Source: Sclerotinia nivalis (taxonomy: Eukaryota > Ascomycota > Leotiomycetes > Helotiales > Sclerotiniaceae). From it: DNA of 64,000 nucleotides. The stretch lies in the NCBI GenBank assembly GCA_029531795.1, contig JAPEIS010000013.1, positions 2,046,001-2,110,000 of the forward strand. The letters are read 5' to 3'. How positions within the stretch are numbered: the first letter of the stretch is position 1; each line of letters opens with the position of its first letter. Below, one piece after another: positions 1 through 9,844 of this stretch. Below the pieces are notes generated by a model that saw only the letters and a list, made by a program, of their open reading frames with translations, had not been told where the DNA came from and ran no database searches. The position numbers and the translations under genes were made by a program.

Positions 1-1470
1 AGTAATAAAGTATTCTGATGCAAAAGTATTTGAATCTGTATATATCTGAACTGGAAGAATATAATCGATATTGTAGAAATCGATTATTTTTGAGCATTTC
101 TTTTGCAAAAATTCGAAAACTAATTGTTTATAAACTCTTTATTGTTATTCTACTTTTCCTGTAAGATGGGAAAGAGGATAAGAAATCTCGGCGAAGTTTT
201 TAATACCTTTATAGGTTATTTGTATTGTAATTAGAAAACTTCGAATTCTAGTTTGATTAATAGGAATCAGAAAATTCTTGATTTTGGTTGTTCTAGTTAG
301 TTTGGTAATCATAATATTGTCAGTTTTATAAAGAATTCCTAAAGCTTTTATTTAATCAATAAAGATATGTAATTTTTTGAAAAATAAATATAATTGAACG
401 AAATCAAAACAAAGAAGAATATAATTAGTTAGGTTAAAATAAACTTCTTCTAGAATTACAGAATTTGAAAAGATATCATTAATATAGAATTTGATTAATA
501 CTAAATTGTTTTCAGTATTAAATTCAAATATAGAAGGATATTCGTTATCTGTTGAACTATCTTTAAAAAAAGGAATATAATCGAAAACTGTATAAAGAAA
601 CTCAAATATAAAAAGCAAACAATTTGAATACTTTATAGAATTCTGGTAGGTTGTATCTAAGCTGAATCTCCTATAGAAAAAGCAAAATAATGACGATCTT
701 TTGAATAAAAAGGTATATCCTAATAAGTATATTTCAAATCGAATTGTAGATATATTTTATGATTAGGATGAGAGAGAAATTTGTGAACATCTTAAAATAA
801 AGTATAATAATTGTTTAGTATTTGTTTTATAATTTTCGAATAATCGAAAATTATATATTTTTTAGGACCAGATTTATAAAAAGAAAGATTTTTGGGATAT
901 TCAATATTTGGTTTATCAATTACTAATGGCATTGTTGATCAATCGGAAAGTTTGTTGTTGGTTATTATAGTATATTTATATATATGGTATTTGTATTTTT
1001 TAGATATAATCTCATTAAGCCAAAACATTTGTTGAAGATTATATCTAAATCTTTTCCTATTTTTATAAAGAAAAATACCTAATTTGAATCGTATTCGATA
1101 AGTATAAAGAAAAATAAAAGAAATATAAATTAGTTTTATAACATTTAAATCCTTATAAATATAAAGAAATCGAATAACTTTTAATCGAAGTTCATTTGTT
1201 GTTAAAGGATCTATATCAATCTCACTTTTTTGAAATCATTTATTAATAATATTTAATGAATCTATAGATATTTCTTGAAGAACTAGTCTTTTATTTATAG
1301 GATATGTATATGTTTTTGAAGAGTTCAATTGAAAAGTAAAAGTTTGATTGATCGAAATATATTGATCTTTTTTTTGAAAAAATAGTTTGAGATATTTGAA
1401 ATCTGTTTTGAAAGAAAAATCGAATTGATATAGAATTTCGAGTGGTATATATAGATTATCCATTTGAAAG
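1..1470 (-). pseudogene. C1 reverse transcriptase remnant
   Basis: Decayed RT of a Ty3/gypsy pol. Around 470-485 the translation reads LIKFYINDIF, where copy C2 has IKFYIDDIF. The second catalytic Asp of the YxDD box is therefore Asn here, a G-to-A change. Downstream the pattern of a gypsy palm/thumb follows. The fragment 1236-1463 contains the same pre-palm segment as C2 32578-32793. Positions 1-350 enter the connection toward RNase H, which lies off the window. Several stops and at least two frames are used, so no functional enzyme is possible. Assignment rests on C2, where RT, RNase H and integrase follow in gypsy order. Confidence 0.7.
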
Positions 1471-1765
1471 GTTATATTAAAAATATATAATAATTAAGTT
1501 TTCGAAAAAGAAGATATAATATAATAACAATGTTTTCGATAATCGAAATTATAATCTTGGTTTTCGATAAAAATCTTTGAAAAGGTATTTTCTTCAAGGT
1601 TATTTAATGATTGAAGAAATATATCCTTTGTTGAATGAGATAATCTGGATTGTATAAACTTTTGAGAAAATCGAATATATAAAAAGTCTTTATTTTGGAT
1701 TTCTTTAGATTCTTTAATACTAATTTTCGAAAAGAAAGAAAATAGTTTTAAATCATATTAAAAAC

Positions 1766-2600
1766 TCAAAAGTTTAAAAAGTCTTGTGATTCATTTGAAT
1801 CTAAATAATCATTTTGAGAATCTGAAATAGATTCGGAAAGAAAATCAGATACTTTTTTGGATACTTCCTCGGAATCTATTGAATCGGAAAAATTTCCTAA
1901 TGAATTAGATTTTTGTTGATCTTCAAATCGTACCATCTTCAGAATCGATTTGATCTTGAATACAAAATTATCAATATTTCTACCGATAATTTTAAAATTC
2001 ATCGAAATTTCAGCATTTAGGATAACTATTTGATACTTTGGATCAATTGAATATAGAATAAATTAATAAAAAAAGGATTGTTTGAATTTCGAAATCTAAA
2101 TAAGTATTCTTTTCTTACCCAAATCTTCGTTTCCGATAAAAAAAATAGAATTAAAAATATCAATATAATCTTTGATTATATAAAACCATAACAAATCTAA
2201 CAAAAGAATCTTCTAATCCTTATTAGAATTATTTTCTTTATCAAAACAAATGAAAGTATAAATAACTTATCGAACTTCTTCGATTACAAGATCAATAATA
2301 ATATATTCTTTCAGATCTATATCAATTCCATTAACAACTTCTATAAAGATATTGTTATTTGATTGAATCTTATATCGATATAAATCTAAATGATCAACGA
2401 AAACAGGAGAAGTAATATTGTCATTAAAACCTTGATCAACAATACAATTGGATTTGTCTATAATAACCTTTATTGAAGGTGATCCTAGTAAAATATATAT
2501 TCCCTTAATTCGGAAAGGATGATCTTTGTCTGCAATATGAATAATGATTAGAGTAACTAGATAATCTATAGTATTAATCTTATCTAAATCAATCACTTAT
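1766..2600 (-). pseudogene. C1 protease-like region between gag and RT
   Basis: Two collinear open stretches (2267-2596 and 1766-2002) match C2 33666-33899 and 33219-33425. The segment reading KVIIDKSNCIVDQG sits where a retroviral-type aspartic protease would have its IDSG-type active site, but the canonical DSG/DTG triad is not visible. Calling it protease is an inference from position (after the zinc knuckle, before RT) and from partial resemblance. The stretch 1471-1765 between this and RT holds only stop-interrupted pol linker. Confidence 0.45.
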
Positions 2601-2778
2601 CGATTGTTTTTAAAGGAAGCATTGAAATTTGATAGATTGTATTTGGAATCCTTCTGTTTATAAAAGAAATGCTATCGAATTTGATTAGGAGAAAGATAAA
2701 TCAAATGATTCTGAATAAATCTATATCGAATTGGGTATATTAACTCAAAATCTGAGTTCGTGGTTGAATTCTGATTTA

Positions 2779-2835
2779 ATTAATCAAATTAATCAAATTG
2801 ATCAAAATAATTATTTTGATCGAATTGATTATTTT
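2779..2835 (-). repeat. Imperfect 9-bp tandem repeat, Asp-Gln-Phe tract in C1
   Basis: Units close to TTGATCAAA repeat here and encode, on the minus strand, an Asn/Gln/Phe/Asp-rich run (NQFDQNNYFDQFD) in the gag-pol linker. The matching site in C2 (34081-34125) has a cleaner array. Inferred replication-slippage low-complexity tract within the polyprotein. Confidence 0.6.
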
Positions 2836-3289
2836 GATTAGAATTACCTTGATCTTTATTCTGAATTGAAGTTGAAAGAACTAAGGAAACTTTTGATTTA
2901 TAAATAATCATTGGTTTCTTCTTTCTAACTAAGTTTTCTCGAGTAGTAAGATATTTGAAATGCTTAACAATATCCAAAAAAATCTGGCAAAAATCTAAGA
3001 GATTAATTCCTTCAGAATCTAATATAAAATATTATATGAACATTTTATAATCTATTAACCCTTATCCTTATCTACCAACGATATTGAAGAATAATTTAGG
3101 ATCTCTAGAATATCCCTTACGATTGTTAGTAGATATTATATACTTTAAAGGGGGGGTAGGTAATCGAATTTTTGATAGTAATAGTTCAGTTTAATAAATT
3201 TCTAAAAAAGAAGTAAATATTTGTAATTATAAAAATATTATTAATATCTAAAGGATAGTTTTTTTATTTCGATTACGAATATAAGGTAC

Positions 3290-5040
3290 AAAAAGGTTTT
3301 TGTTTTATTTACGAATTTTTTTCTGTAATTAAGGAAAAGAACAAATATCTTTAGATTTTGATAAAACAATAAAACAGGGTTTCTTTCATTACAAAACAAT
3401 TATATAAAAAATAATTTCGTTTTTAAAATCTTTTTTATCATCAGTATCATCTAAATTAATTTTTTCAACAAAGCCTTGTTCAAGTATTTGTATAAAATTA
3501 ATCGAATTATTAAAGGATTCTTGATTTGGATAATCTGAAGAACTATCGAATTCGTTGTTTGGAATAATACTATAAAGAGTAATATCTGAATTATAAATAT
3601 TATTTAATTAAAAAGGAATATCTTTATCAACTTTTGGTTTCTTATAACGATTAATACAAACTTAATCTGATTTTTTTGAATTAATTGCATCAGTTTAATT
3701 AATACCAGATTTTTCTGTAGATTAATTTCTTATAGCAATATAAGAAAGATTACTAATAATAGTACTCTTAAATAAAATCATAGTACAAAGAATTGTTTAT
3801 TGTTATATTGATAAAGGATTTCCAGTATATTCAGATTTAAAATATTTATATTCTCTATAACCAAAACAGAAAGGTTTTTTACTTGGATTATATTCTTTTA
3901 TATTATTCATAATAGAATATTTCGAAATCTTTGGATTCAATAAATTAGTTTATCGGATTTGATTAAAGATTTATTGGAGATCATTGTTCTATTCTTATCG
4001 ATTATTATTATTATTATTGCAATTATTATTTCCATCTCTATTTTGATTTCGAAAGTTATTAGAATTGTAGTTTCCTTCCGAACTATCCTTTTTGAAAATG
4101 GATTTCAATTTCAATTGTTGGAAAAGAATTTCAAGCTTCTATTCTTTAATAAAATCTTTAGATTTGATATTGAATATACTATCTATAAATTCTTTAATGA
4201 TTTTATTATTTATAAATAAATCTTAAAACTTTATATTTCTCTTAATACTTTGAATTATATAATAATTTTCGGTAAAAGATTGACAAATAGTATTATTGGA
4301 AATAAAATAATTACAAAAAATTGAATCGATTAATTCTTTAACAAAGTTAAGAACTAGCTTCTCTTAAACAATTGTATTAATAATATTAAAGTTTTTTTCA
4401 GAAACAGGAATATCTTTAAATCTTATATCATATTGAATATCCTTTACTCATAAATAATATTTTTCAAAAGTTTCGTTTTTAGCTTGAACAAATGAATTCA
4501 TTGAATTCATTACATTCTGAACTATATTTTCGTTATTGTAAAAAGAATAACGGTTTAGAAAAACCTTAATAAAAACAAATTCGTTTTCCTGAATAACTAT
4601 TTCGGTATCTTCAAAGATAATCTTGAAATCGATATAATTATTGATCCAGATTTGAACTTTTCCCTTAAATTTCAATTGAATTATAATGAAAAAAACAAAT
4701 AATTTATAAATTGAATCTCTAATAACTTGTTTAACAATTGTTTTAATTATATTTAACTATATAGAATTTAATATATTACAATAATCGAATTCAGATATTG
4801 AATCGATATTGATCTTATTCCAAAGCTTTTCAACTTTAACATTATCAAATGTCGATATATTTGTAATTTGAAAATTCGAATTGGAAAAATTAAAGAAAGG
4901 AAATAAAAGTATAATAGAAAACGAATTGAATTCTTTCAAATAATTCAATAAAAAATATATTTCGAATCCTAAAAATCTTATTCATAAGGATTCTGAAGAA
5001 TTGTAAATCGAAAAGAGAAGTTCTTCAATAAAAGATATAT
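3290..5040 (-). pseudogene. C1 gag with CCHC zinc knuckle remnant
   Basis: Gag nucleocapsid/capsid remnant, read in one minus frame from about 5040 down to the knuckle at 3840-3890. Open pieces 4757-4948 and 4448-4675 share that frame. After an Asn-rich linker (positions 3960-4140 in other frames give NYNSNNFRNQNRDGNNN), the knuckle reads CFGYREYKYFKSEY. This fits CX2CX4HX4C with the second Cys, the His and the last Cys all changed to Tyr, as expected from G-to-A RIP of TGT and CAT codons. Beyond it a second Cys-containing patch (VCINRYKK) continues the same frame toward the protease. Leader 5041-5575 shows no coding signal. Confidence 0.7.
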
Positions 5041-5575
5041 AATATATTCGTTTTTATAAATCAAAATTAGAAAAATATTAATAAAAACAAATAACAATTT
5101 GTCGATATCTAAAATAGATTTAGGAATCGGTTTCTAGATTGAATCTTTTATTTCTCAACTATAAAAAATATAAATATTTCGAAGATTCGAAATCAAAAGG
5201 AAATTCGATATCAAAAGATTAAAGATTTTAATAAAAAAGCAACATTAAACTTATTCCTAAAAATGCAATTACTATACTAAATTAAGATCTTTGAAAAGGA
5301 ACGTTTTGATACAACGAAGGGTTGATATTTTAAACAAATCAAAAATCGGGGATTCTACATACAAGTTGGTAATTCTATGGATAACGAATCTATACTACAA
5401 TAACTCTATTTTACTTCCTTGAAATGATCGAATTGTTGAAACTTATAATACCAATCAACAACCCTAAAAAGAAAATTCAAAAGATAGTTTTTCGAAAAGA
5501 AAATAAAGTATAAATCTGCAAACAAAGAAATACTAACGATATATTAAATATCTATAGATCCCTGCGTAAATCACC

Positions 5576-5708
5576 AGTAAATATAACAGAAACGGATACA
5601 AAATAATAAATTGAAGTTGCGCATTTTTTATTAAACTAGATTGAATTGGAATGATTATATAGACCCTTTTGGAGTCACGTTACCTGCCTCCTTTTTGGTA
5701 CGGTATCT
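5576..5708 (-). repeat. C1 5' LTR (133 bp)
   Basis: Same length and ends as both C2 LTRs: AGTAAA at the left, GGTATCT at the right. In element sense it begins AGATACCGTACC and ends TTTACT, so the termini are AG..CT rather than the usual TG..CA (boundary uncertain by one base). The right end is G+C-rich and unmutated, the left end is RIP-degraded. Just inside (5574-5576 leftward) the element-sense strand reads TGGTGATTTACGC, a possible tRNA-type primer-binding site. Confidence 0.85.
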
Positions 5709-5755
5709 GGTATGGTTTTACGATTAATTGATTCTTTGTTTATATGATCTTAATA
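5709..5755 (+). repeat. J 5' LTR, 3'-terminal remnant
   Basis: Ends in ATATGATCTTAATA, where the 3' LTR ends ATATGATCTTAACA: the terminal CA became TA. The rest of this LTR lies left of C1, outside the window. This inner LTR end carries more C-to-T changes than the outer end of the 3' LTR. Confidence 0.85.
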
Positions 5756-5758
5756 ATT

Positions 5759-5767
5759 CTTTTCATT
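5759..5767 (+). other. Candidate self-priming site of J
   Basis: CTTTTCATT, three bases after the LTR, is the exact reverse complement of AATGAAAAG at 53632-53640 in J's 3' LTR. The geometry resembles Tf1-type self-priming seen more clearly in A, E and G here. A 9-bp match in A+T-rich DNA can be chance. Confidence 0.4.
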
Positions 5768-5975
5768 TATTTGAAGAGCAACTTGTCAATTAGTTATCGG
5801 TATCTTAACGGAACCCCATTGGATAGCAATGGTTGGAATAAGAAATATTCTAGATCGTTCGATTAATTCAAATACTTCTCAAAATCGAAATAATGCTTTT
5901 AGGATCTTTAATAGGATCGAAGGCAAGACGTTTATATCTAATCGTTAATCTATTATACAATTGGAATTAAATCTG

Positions 5976-6960
5976 ATGCAAAGATTTGAAAATATATAAA
6001 AAGAGTTCGATGTTTTCAAACAAGCAAATCAACAAGAAATTGAAGAGACTTTTGTTTGTTTTATACAGAAAAGGGTATCTAATTTACTATTAGCAATTGC
6101 TAGAGGAACAGGGGCGATATCTAATCCTATTCATATTTCTCCAGGGAAACCTTCAAAACTTCAAAAGCTACTATCTTATAAAGATCTTAATATTGAAGAA
6201 ACAAAGGATTTCTTTTTCCAGATTGAATTTATATTTCGAAATGATGATGAGTATTATTTCCCAATTGATCAAAAAAAGATAGATTATATTATTCAATACT
6301 TTCAACAACAATCATTTGTAGTTTGGCGTTGATACAAAACTTCTACATCGAATTCTAATATATTATAAGAAGAATTTAAAAAATATATATGCGATGCGAT
6401 ATTAGATAAAAGCAATCAACAGTGATATGCTATACAACAAATCATCAATGTTAAACAACAATCTAATCAAAATGTGAATAGTTTTGTAGTACATTTCGAT
6501 AATCTAAAGGAGGAAATCGAATCTGAAATGGATAGTGTTTGTAAAGAACGACTTTTATCAGACTTACTTCTCTATATTGTTAAACGAATTTCAGAATCCA
6601 TTCAGCAGTCTGAAAATCGAAACGATTTAATCAAGCAAGTATGTTGTCTCGAAAATGTAGATAAAATGTACCGTTCGCAAGATACAAACGATCCGTTTTG
6701 TAGTCGAAAACAAGGTAATACAGTTATATTATCAAATTCATTTTTTAATTGTTTTCAAAATGAATCATTTAAATAGCAAAATAATATATCATCAACAATT
6801 GATATACAATTGTAGTAGCATCCTAAATCTCCTTCAAAGAAAAAACCCAATAAAGAAAACCAAAAAAACGATTATAAATAAAAGGATCTGATTTATTTTT
6901 GTTGTCAATAAAAGGATCATTATGTAAATAGATACACTAATTCGTTTATATGCTAATAGT
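5976..6960 (+). pseudogene. J gag (retrotransposon gag domain + CCHC knuckle)
   Basis: Capsid/nucleocapsid gene, one plus frame from an ATG at 5976 with RIP stops. The region 6070-6330 contains [17 protein letters not shown] and VVWR, the layout of Retrotrans_gag (F..D..KI.Y....L...A..W). A second helix-rich part (6420-6700, including [14 protein letters not shown]) matches the C-terminal half of the domain. The knuckle near 6893-6945 reads YFCCQ*KDHYVNRY, i.e. CX2CX4HX4C with first and last Cys turned to Tyr and one Gln codon turned to stop. The start is uncertain because upstream sequence (5768-5975) is leader without a clear alternative ATG. Confidence 0.75.
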
Positions 6961-7099
6961 GTAAAAAAGATTATCAATCTTGTGTTTGTTTTATATATTC
7001 CCAAAAGGAAAAGAATTAGAGAAACGATTAGACCTAATAATAATTTTAATCATTTCGATGATTCTAAATCCTCAATAAAAGGGATGTATTATTTTAATT

Positions 7100-7590
7100 A
7101 TTGAAGCAACTTTTCAAATTAATAATATTCCGACAAAACTTTGTTGTTTTATCGATTCTAATATACAAGTTAATATTATTCAATAAAGCAAATATATTGA
7201 ATAAAACTGGATTTTTAATCCTGGAAAAGGTATTCTATTAGTATCTGTTAGCAGAATAAGTATATCTTTATATAATAATCATCAATTTATTATCGAAATA
7301 TTAGATGATTTTAAAGAAAAAAGAACGTATATTTATTGATTTACTGCTGCTATTTTGGATCTACCCGAAATCGATACTATTTTAGGGCTGCCATAGCTTC
7401 AAACTATAAATCCAGATATTAATTGAAGGTCAACTATTCTCTGCTTTCGTTCTGCATTATATAATATAGAAATGATAACAGCAAAAGAATTATATCGAGA
7501 TATGAAAGCTGAAACTACAATTTGTGTATTTCTATCTTAAACCAATTCTATTATGCGATTTTCATTTAAAACCCGAAATATCTTAATATT
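7100..7590 (+). pseudogene. J aspartic protease, start of pol
   Basis: Pol begins in a different frame from gag. Around 7145-7165 the translation has CCFIDSNIQVNII, the retropepsin active-site box (DSG-like) with Gly to Asn. About 75 residues later LPEIDTILGLP*LQTINPDINW matches the conserved ILGxPWL..xNPxIxW tail of gypsy proteases, with Trp lost to a stop. The frame continues to 7590 and, after removing BD and one ATATT copy, straight into the RT N-terminus at 42550. Confidence 0.8.
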
Positions 7591-7672
7591 TGTTACGGGT
7601 TCATCTCCCTTCACCTGCACGTGATCATGTGTGCCTTAGGCACACATGCATACACTCACTTCTATATAGTCA
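7591..7672 (+). repeat. BD 5' LTR, first 82 bp
   Basis: Identical over all 82 bases to the start of A's 5' LTR (9401-9482). The remaining 81 bp are at 20260-20340, giving the family's exact 163 bp. The break is the LINE insertion. Preceded by ATATT, the TSD that recurs right after BD's 3' LTR. It is entirely free of C-to-T decay. Confidence 0.95.
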
Positions 7673-7869
7673 CGAGCAAGCAAGCATCGAAGAATTGAAT
7701 TTTTCGAAAAACGTGTTTATTATCGCGTTTTATTGATCAATCGATCGTTCTTATTATCCATAGGATTTAAAAACGAAACTTTTCAGCCCCAATAGGCACT
7801 GTACGGATGTGTTTCCGCCATCATGCCTTCCGCCCCCCCGATCCCTTCTCTCTCCTAATCTTTGATTAA
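7673..7869 (+). other. LINE 5' untranslated region
   Basis: No reading frame. The first half is mixed, and 7780-7860 is C-rich and unmutated (contains CCGCCCCCCCGATCCC), unlike anything downstream. Its start directly abuts the broken LTR, so it is taken as the true LINE 5' end or a slightly truncated one. Confidence 0.6.
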
Positions 7870-9140
7870 TACAATCAATATTACTACTAATAAAGCAAAC
7901 GAAGATCAATAGATCTTCAATCTCATTGTTCTATTATAGAACGAATACCTAAATACCGAAATAGTTCGAACCCTTCTTACCCGACTTTATAAATCTCTAA
8001 TTGTATTTTGCATCGATATCTCTTCTATTATAAACAAACATTTCGATATATATATCAATAGATCTTATTCTCTCCGAATTAACAAACCCTTTATTGTTCT
8101 TTTTGTTCAATCAGATTCTAAATCCATTTAATAAAAAGCAAAAACCCTTATAATTCAATATCTCAAGGATTCTATTTATATTCAGAAAGCTATAACTCTT
8201 TTACCAATTATATAACTTATAATTTCAAAAGCTAAAGGCCAATCCAAAGCTCAATTCAAAATTTCAAACAAAACCGATACTCGTTTCTTTGTTCGTATTG
8301 GATTCGATTATTCAATCCGAAAAATTGATTCTTTTGCTGTTTTTAATACATTGAAAGAACAATTAGGAAATAATACAAAACTTCTGAAAGAAATTCAATT
8401 AATAAATACTGGATTTGCATTATATACGAATTCTCTAGAGGATTTAATAGCTTTAGAAAACCTTTCAAATATAATCGAAAAAATATTCGAAACCTGTAAA
8501 ATCGAATGACAACAATTATGGATTATCTATCGATTGAACTATATTCCACGAATTATTACAATTCTGGGAGATTCATAACAATTGATCATCATTCCAATCG
8601 AATCGGAAACTATACTCGACACTATCAATAATAATACAAAACAATAAACAATTCAAACAATTGAATTTATACAAAACAAAGAATTCAATTTATATCATTT
8701 TATTTGATTTTTGAGCTTTTCAGTTTTACAATATACAGCTCTTCCCAAGAATCTTTAGATCTTAGGAATTACAATTAATATCTCTCGGATCACTTTCAAA
8801 TTCAAGATAATCTAATGCATTTGATGCTTTCAATGATATAATACTCGAGTTTGCTTTTGTTCTGAAAAGTATCGAATCTGTAGTATAATTGAATATATAG
8901 AAAAAAACCATTCTATTAGATGTAATACAATTCATGATTGTTTAAAAAGATATCTACATTGCAGAGGATTTCATTCAGCAAATAATTCTAGGTGCTTTTT
9001 TCGTTTTATCATCAAAAACCCCAAATCCAAAACAAAAAAGCAAATTATCCAGAAAATATCAAAAGCAATTAGAATCAGAGTTTGTATTAATACAAAATAC
9101 TCCAAAGCTTCAAAAGTTGATTCTTTAATAAAAAAACTCA
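7870..9140 (+). pseudogene. LINE ORF1 (Tad1-type nucleic-acid-binding protein)
   Basis: RNA-binding ORF1 protein of a fungal Tad-clade LINE, decayed. The central part (8280-8550) reads TDTRFFVRIGFD, then LKEQLGNNTKLL and TGFALYTNSLEDL, a pattern I know from fungal LINE ORF1 proteins (R-phi-hydrophobic-R .. tGFAL..). Near 8950-9000 a zinc knuckle reads YLHCRGFHSANNSRC: the first Cys is Tyr, the others are kept (CX2CX3HX6C type). A basic Lys-rich tail follows (KTKKQIIQKISK). Multiple stops, mostly TAA/TAG in place of CAA/CAG. The exact start is not identifiable. Confidence 0.75.
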
Positions 9141-9249
9141 TTACTCTTTCAATTTCAATTCGAACTATCTAGATACTATCCTTGCTAACTCTACTTTCTT
9201 TCAATCATTCCAATTGTTTTATTATATTGAAAACTGTTCTTCTTTCGAT

Positions 9250-9400
9250 CCCATTTAATATATAATCCAAAAACATTTTCAAAATCCTTAATTATTTTAT
9301 AAACTAATGTAGTTAGAAATGCTAATTCTTATAAATTAGTATTTTCCTTAGCTGATGATTCTTGTATTGATATAATTCTGATTCAAGAATTTTATATATT
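9250..9400 (+). pseudogene. LINE ORF2, start of AP-like endonuclease
   Basis: Short 5' piece of ORF2. The translation before the junction contains NVVRNANSYKLVF and CIDIILIQEFYI, the N-terminal strand of an AP-type LINE endonuclease with the QE(P) catalytic-site motif. Element A inserted four codons after the catalytic Glu. Removing A plus one ATATT lets the frame continue at 16169 with FLNILHRITKSHSIY. Confidence 0.8.
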
Positions 9401-9563
9401 TGTTACGGGTTCATCTCCCTTCACCTGCACGTGATCATGTGTGCCTTAGGCACACATGCATACACTCACTTCTATATAGTCAGGTCACCTTCTTGACCTT
9501 CTTCTCCTTCTCGTAGTACAACAATAGATCAAATTTATATATACCTTTTCCCTTACTGTGATA
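9401..9563 (+). repeat. Element A 5' LTR (163 bp)
   Basis: Starts TGTTACGGG and ends GTGATA. It differs from the 3' LTR at roughly two dozen places by hand alignment, all C/T transitions, nearly all of them C here and T there. The exceptions (ATTTA here against ACCTA there, CTG against CCG) lie at this LTR's inner end. Contains an inverted repeat at 9436-9458. Confidence 0.97.
9436..9458. promoter_or_regulatory. U3 palindrome in the LTR
   Basis: Perfect inverted repeat: arms CATGTGTGCCT and AGGCACACATG around a single T. Also intact at 7626-7648. It lies upstream of the inferred transcript start (9513), where a dimeric regulator or a cruciform could act. Function is inferred from position only. 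Confidence 0.5.
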
Positions 9564-9574
9564 ATTTGTACTAC
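9513..9574 (+). other. Self-primer and primer-binding site of A
   Basis: GTAGTACAA in the LTR (9513-9521) is exactly complementary to TTGTACTAC (9566-9574), which starts two bases after the LTR. Known Tf1/sushi-group elements fold the 5' end of their own mRNA onto such a site to prime reverse transcription. No TGG-type tRNA site is present. If correct, transcription starts near 9513. Confidence 0.75.
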
Positions 9575-9844
9575 TCTTTCAAAGGCTTTGTTACTTTACG
9601 AAGTGATCTGGTTTTGCCAAATCATTTGTAGGCTTCTGTGTCTGTTTTTCGATTGCTTTTGCGTTGTTGTAATTCGTTTGCTTTTGTGCGGTCGTGTTTC
9701 TTATTTGTTTTTGTGTAGCTTTTGATCTCTGATTGTTTTTGTGCGATTGTATTTATTTGTAGGCTTTTGTATCTGTTTTTGATTGCTTTTGTATAATTGC
9801 AAATTCCCTATTGATTATTTTGTACAATTGTAATTCTTTTTATA

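Larger units (their letters stand above)
1..5708 (-). mobile_element. Ty3/gypsy element C1, 5' part, runs off left edge
   Basis: This is a minus-strand LTR retrotransposon. Its 5' LTR is at 5576-5708, followed leftwards by gag, a protease-like region and reverse transcriptase, cut by the window edge. It is collinear with the complete copy C2 (position 1 here corresponds to about 31306 there), which supplies the identification. It sits inside the 5' LTR of element J: sequence directly right of 5708 resumes J's LTR. All reading frames are broken, mostly by transitions typical of RIP. Confidence 0.9.
5709..7590 (+). mobile_element. Element J, segment 1 (5' LTR end, gag, protease)
   Basis: First of three pieces of a plus-strand Ty3/gypsy element. 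It starts with the last 47 bp of J's 5' LTR (5709-5755), which match the end of the 3' LTR at 53645-53691. It ends at 7586-7590 with ATATT, duplicated at 42545-42549 on the far side of BD. Reading across the junction (7590 to 42550) is continuous in pol, and the downstream part has classic gypsy pol sequence. This fixes the reconstruction. Confidence 0.92.

Noticed and set aside
352..618. C element as a Ty1/copia type
   Set aside because: In C2 the order is RT, RNase H, integrase, GPY/F-like module, which is gypsy order; copia has integrase before RT.
7591..9482. Spaced identical repeats as a CRISPR-like or satellite array
   Set aside because: Only two copies, each the start of a 163-bp LTR with a TSD; fully explained by nested insertions.
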